Source of the DNA: Sandaracinus sp.
GTDB taxonomy: Bacteria; Myxococcota_A; Polyangia; Polyangiales; Houyiibacteriaceae
Reading direction: 5' to 3'
Length of the DNA: 64,000 nt
Assembly: GCA_002699025.1 (NCBI GenBank)
Contig: PABA01000124.1
Coordinates: forward strand, 19,438-83,437
Below are positions 60,854 to 64,000 of this stretch, in pieces. The position numbers and the translations under genes are program-made. Within the stretch, counting starts at the first letter, position 1. Every line of letters starts with the position of its first letter. A model generated the notes under the pieces. That model did no database searches. It saw only the letters and a program-made list of their open reading frames with translations, and was not told the DNA's origin.

Positions 60854-61771
60854 ATGTTGGTTGGGAAGGCGGAGGCGCTCGAGTCGAGCGCAGAAGAGAT
60901 CGCGCGCGACTCCGGCTTGCTGGGCGCGATCGTCGAGTCGGCGCCCGACGCCATCTTGGTGGCGGACGCCGACGGGCGGATCGTCCTCGCGAACGGGCAG
61001 GCCGAGGAGCTCTTCGGGTACGACCGCGAGGAGCTGCTCTACCGCTCGGTGGAGATGCTGATCCCCGAGGAGCAGCGGAAGAGGCACGTCGACCACCGCG
61101 CCACGTACCTGAAGCGCCCCCGCCGCCGCAGCATGGGCGACTACGGTCGCCTCGAGGCCCGCCGCAAGGACGGCTCCCACGTCTGCGTCGAGGTCTCCCT
61201 CAGCCACATGCGCCGCGGCCAGGACGACTACGTCATCACGGTCCTCCGCGACGTCTCGAAGAAGATCGCCGAGGAGGAGCGCCTCCGCTACCTGAGCACG
61301 CACGACGGGCTCACCGAGCTCTACAACCGCTCCTTCTTCGAGGCCGAGAAGGCGCGCCTCGAGCAGGGGCGCGTGGCGCCGATCAGCGTGCTCGTCGTCG
61401 ACCTCGACGACCTGAAGAAGACCAACGACCGCTTCGGCCACGCGGAGGGCGACCGGGTCCTCCAGCGCATGGCGGCCGTGCTCCGCAACGCGTTCCGCAA
61501 GGAGGACGTGGTCGCGCGCCTCGGCGGCGACGAGTTCGTCGTGCTCCTGCCGGGCCTCGACGTGAAGGAGCGCAACGAGGCCGTCGAGCGCTTCCGCGAG
61601 GACCTCGAGCGCCACAACGACATCATGCGCGTGCGCCCGCTCCGGGCGAGCATCGGCGCCGCCACGGCCCGTCGCCCCAGCGCCCTCTCGGCGGCCCTCC
61701 GCGCGGCCGACGAGCGCATGTACGCGGCGAAGCGCCGTCAGCGCCGGATCAGCGAGGGCGTGATCGAGTAG
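60854..61771 (+). CDS. PAS-GGDEF diguanylate cyclase
   Basis: A 305-residue cytosolic signalling enzyme making cyclic di-GMP. The PAS domain is about 20-140 (IVESAPDAILVADADGRIVLANGQAEELFGYDREELL). The cyclase domain is about 155-295: THDGLTELYNRSFFEAE, VLVVDLDDLKKTNDRFGHAEGDRVLQRMA, and the active motif RLGGDEFVVLLPG. An RxxD inhibitory site (RKED) sits five residues before GGDEF, so product inhibition is expected. All metal and substrate residues look intact. No EAL or receiver domain is attached. Divergent from the beta-helix gene. Confidence 0.95.
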   Translation: MLVGKAEALESSAEEIARDSGLLGAIVESAPDAILVADADGRIVLANGQAEELFGYDREELLYRSVEMLIPEEQRKRHVDHRATYLKRPRRRSMGDYGRLEARRKDGSHVCVEVSLSHMRRGQDDYVITVLRDVSKKIAEEERLRYLSTHDGLTELYNRSFFEAEKARLEQGRVAPISVLVVDLDDLKKTNDRFGHAEGDRVLQRMAAVLRNAFRKEDVVARLGGDEFVVLLPGLDVKERNEAVERFREDLERHNDIMRVRPLRASIGAATARRPSALSAALRAADERMYAAKRRQRRISEGVIE

Positions 61772-62071
61772 GTGCGCGGCGGGCCCGTCGCTCTGGACGC
61801 CACGCGCGGCCGGAGACGCGTCCCGACCTCCGCGCGTCGCTCTGCTCGGTCGCTCGTCCGACCGCTCCCCGGTCCGCTCTGGCCGGTCCGCTCTGCCCGG
61901 CAGCTGCCGGGTCCGCTCCGCTCGTTGGCTACCCGGTCGCGCTGCCCGGTCGCACTGCCCGGTCGCGCTGCTCGTTGGCTACCCGGTCGCGCTGCCCGGT
62001 CCGCGTTCGGCGTCGGCCGCGCTTGCGGAGCGGGGGCCGCTTCCGCAGGATTCCTCCCGACTGGAGGACCG
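61772..62071. repeat. Repeat and palindrome region before the aldehyde dehydrogenase
   Basis: CCCGGCAGCTGCCGGG (61896-61911) is a perfect 16-base palindrome. GCTCGTTGGCTACCCGGTCG, followed by CGCTGCCCGGTC, occurs at 61920 and again at 61970, and CTGCCCGGTCGC units lie between. No gene is seen. GGAGGACC just before 62072 is the ribosome-binding site of the next gene. Confidence 0.75.
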
Positions 62072-63826
62072 ATGACCGAAGCGGCCACGCAGCAGAAGGG
62101 TTCCTACGCGCTCCCCGAGGCCGAGCACACGCTCCCGCCCACCTCGAAGGACGAGATCGATCGGGCCCTCGCCGCGCTCCGCGACGGCGCCGAGGAGTGG
62201 GTGAAGCTCTCCATCGACGAGCGCATCGCCCTCCTCGACGAGCTCGCCGACTCGACCCTCGCGGTGGCCGAGCGCTGGGTCGACGCGGCCTGCCGCGCCA
62301 AGGGCATCCCGCGGGGCACGCCCCCCGAGGGCGAGGAGTGGCTCGCCGGGCCCTCGGCGGTGATCCGCAACATCCGCCTGCTCCAGCAGTCGCTCCGCGA
62401 CGTGCGCGATCACGGCGCGCCGCAGCTGCCGAAGAAGGCGAGCGTGCGCCCGGACGGGCAGGTCGTCGCGCCGGTCTTCCCGACCGACAAGTGGGACGCG
62501 CTCCTCTTCGGCGGCTTCGAGGCCGAGATCTGGATGGACACCTCGGTCACGCCCTCGTCGCTGCCCGACACGATGGCCGTCCTCTACGACGCCATGCCGA
62601 GCGAGGGGAAGGTCGCGCTCGTCCTCGGCGCCGGCAACGTGAGCTCCATCGGCCCGATGGACGCGCTCTACAAGCTCTTCGCCGAGGGCGAGGTGGTCTG
62701 CCTGAAGACCAACCCGGTGAACGAGTACCTCGGGCCGATCTTCGACGAGGCCTTCCGCGAGCTGGTGCGCCGCGGCTTCTTCCGCGTGGTCTACGGCGGC
62801 GCCGAGGAGGGCGACTACCTCTGCCAGCACGAGGGCGTCGACTCGATCCACATCACCGGCTCGGACAAGACCCACGACGCGATCGTCTGGGGCGTCGGCG
62901 AGGAGGGCGCCGAGCGCAAGCGCCGCGGCGAGCCCCGGAACACCAAGCCGATCAGCAGCGAGCTCGGGAACGTGAGCCCGATCCTCGTCGTCCCCGGGCC
63001 CTGGGCGCCTGGCGACCTCGAGTACCAGGGCATGAACCTGGTCAGCTCGCTGACCAACAACGCCGGCTTCAACTGCAACGCGACACGCGTGATCGTGACC
63101 CACGCCGGATGGGCGCAGCGGCCGGCGCTGCTCGAGGCCATGAAGCGCGCCTTCCAGCAGGCGCGGCCGCGGCAGCCCTACTACCCGGGCGCCGAGGATC
63201 GCTACCAGAGCTTCGTCGAGCAGCACCCGAAGGCGCATCAGTTCGGGCCGAAGGGCGAGGGGCGGGTGCCCTGGACGCTGATCAGCGACCTCGACCCGGC
63301 GAAGGAAGACGACATCTGTTTCACGACCGAGTCGTGGTGCGGGGTGACGAGCGAGGTGCCGCTCGAGGCGGCGGACCCGGTGGAGTTCATCGAGCGGGCG
63401 GTGGAGTTCGCGAACGAGACGCTCTGGGGGACGCTGAGCTGCTCGATCATCGTGCACCCGAAGTCGATGAAGGATCCGCAGGTGGCGAAGGCCGTGGACG
63501 AGGCGATCGCGAAGCTGCGCTACGGCTCGGTGGCCGTGAACCACTGGTCGGCGCTGAGCTATGCGTTCGTGTCGCCGGCCTGGGGCGCCTACCCGGGGCA
63601 CACGCTCGAGGACGTGGGCTCGGGCATCGGCGTGGTGCACAACACCTACCTCTTCGACCGGCCGCAGAAGTCGGTGATCCGCGGGCCCTTCAAGGTCTTC
63701 CCGAAGCCGGCCTGGTTCGCGAACCACCGGACCTCGCACGAGGTGGGGAAGAAGCTCACGGACTTCCACCACAGCCCGAGCCCGCTGAAGGTCCCGAGCA
63801 TCCTCTTCAGCGCCCTGAGAGGCTGA
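62072..63826 (+). CDS. Aldehyde-dehydrogenase-superfamily protein, long form
   Basis: A 584-residue enzyme after GGAGG. Conserved elements: SSELGNVSPILVV (catalytic Glu region), SLTNNAGFNCNATRVIV with the catalytic Cys, and VALVLGAGNVSSIGPMDAL plus CLKTNPVNEYLGP for coenzyme binding. IHITGSDKTHDAIVWG and GTLSCSIIVHPKSM also fit. The protein is about 100 residues longer than typical members, with extra N-terminal helices (about 1-100) and a C-terminal stretch (NHRTSHEVGKKLTDFHHSP). It resembles the uncharacterised ALDH-like group found in actinobacteria and myxobacteria. Substrate is unknown. Confidence 0.85.
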   Translation: MTEAATQQKGSYALPEAEHTLPPTSKDEIDRALAALRDGAEEWVKLSIDERIALLDELADSTLAVAERWVDAACRAKGIPRGTPPEGEEWLAGPSAVIRNIRLLQQSLRDVRDHGAPQLPKKASVRPDGQVVAPVFPTDKWDALLFGGFEAEIWMDTSVTPSSLPDTMAVLYDAMPSEGKVALVLGAGNVSSIGPMDALYKLFAEGEVVCLKTNPVNEYLGPIFDEAFRELVRRGFFRVVYGGAEEGDYLCQHEGVDSIHITGSDKTHDAIVWGVGEEGAERKRRGEPRNTKPISSELGNVSPILVVPGPWAPGDLEYQGMNLVSSLTNNAGFNCNATRVIVTHAGWAQRPALLEAMKRAFQQARPRQPYYPGAEDRYQSFVEQHPKAHQFGPKGEGRVPWTLISDLDPAKEDDICFTTESWCGVTSEVPLEAADPVEFIERAVEFANETLWGTLSCSIIVHPKSMKDPQVAKAVDEAIAKLRYGSVAVNHWSALSYAFVSPAWGAYPGHTLEDVGSGIGVVHNTYLFDRPQKSVIRGPFKVFPKPAWFANHRTSHEVGKKLTDFHHSPSPLKVPSILFSALRG

Positions 63827-63828
63827 GA

Positions 63829-64000
63829 ACCCGTGCCCGTGCCCGTGCCCCTGCCCGTGCCCGCAGGCATGAGAGATCAGAGCACGGGCCCCGAGAGGGT
63901 GAAGAGAAAACCCGTGCCCCTGCCCGTGCCCGTGCCCGCAGGCCGGGGAGATCAGAGCACGGGCCCCGAGAGGGCGAAGAGAAAACCCGTGCCCGTGCCC
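63829..64000. repeat. CCCGTG-rich tandem repeat, continuing past the window
   Basis: Units of 75-81 bases start AACCCGTGCCC at 63829, 63910 and 63984. Each has a CCCGTG/CCCCTG hexamer run, GCCCGCAGGC and GAGATCAGAGCACGGGCCCC, then GAGAGGGNGAAGAGAAAACC. The array starts within a few bases of the aldehyde dehydrogenase stop and is related to the array after dnaN. It runs off the right edge. Confidence 0.93.

Overview
The window is uniformly very GC-rich and densely coded on both strands. It looks like chromosomal DNA from a myxobacterium-like delta-proteobacterial lineage (Myxococcota, perhaps near Sandaracinaceae). This placement is an inference. It rests on many lipoproteins with Asp/Ala/Gly-rich linkers after the lipobox, eukaryote-like Ser/Thr kinase and WD40 proteins, CFVATATYG-type and DUF3570/DUF4266-type envelope proteins, and TTTCACGTGAAA parS sites. 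No marker such as 16S rRNA is present to settle it. No insertion sequence, prophage or CRISPR array was seen.

Layout. 0-13 kb: the N-terminal part of a RelA/SpoT enzyme cut by the window edge, secreted lipoproteins (VWA, CAP, LAS-peptidase-like), a globin/zinc-ribbon plus CDGSH pair, and an overlapping SUKH/WD40 pair. 13-19.6 kb: a NfeD plus two SPFH (flotillin-like) operon, then uppS and cdsA for lipid carriers and phospholipid, then a DnaJ-type co-chaperone. 19.6-31 kb: three clustered parS sites, bioF-bioD, a fourth parS, glutaryl-CoA dehydrogenase, tRNA-Ala(CGC), serC, uvrB, and a DUF4266/DUF3570 envelope cluster. 31-41 kb: an overlapping GT2/DUF2064/Crp operon, then small-molecule enzymes (ornithine cyclodeaminase-like, 2-hydroxyacid dehydrogenase, agmatine deiminase, creatinase-like M24, aldehyde dehydrogenase).

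41-48 kb is the replication origin neighbourhood. dnaA (leftward) and dnaN (rightward) diverge around about 4 kb that holds an outer-membrane protein, an overlapping sigma-factor/CadI-ArsI pair and an AT-rich, DnaA-box-like region before dnaN, the best oriC candidate. The four parS sites lie about 20-26 kb away, a usual origin-proximal distance. 48-64 kb: a membrane-anchored Ser/Thr kinase, a dihaem cytochrome c peroxidase, inositol-phosphate synthase with a GT4 glycosyltransferase, a sulfotransferase, a lipoprotein/membrane protein pair, a parallel beta-helix lipoprotein, a PAS-GGDEF cyclase and an atypical aldehyde dehydrogenase.

The most striking unexplained structure is the set of tandem repeats just downstream of stop codons. 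Several include the last codons of the adjacent gene (VWA gene, aguA) or have run into the reading frame (sulfotransferase). Related repeats recur at distant sites (47.6 and 63.8 kb; 52.1 and 56.2 kb). Several precise palindromes or dyads in upstream regions (9.9, 16.56, 50.16 and 60.66 kb) are candidate operators.
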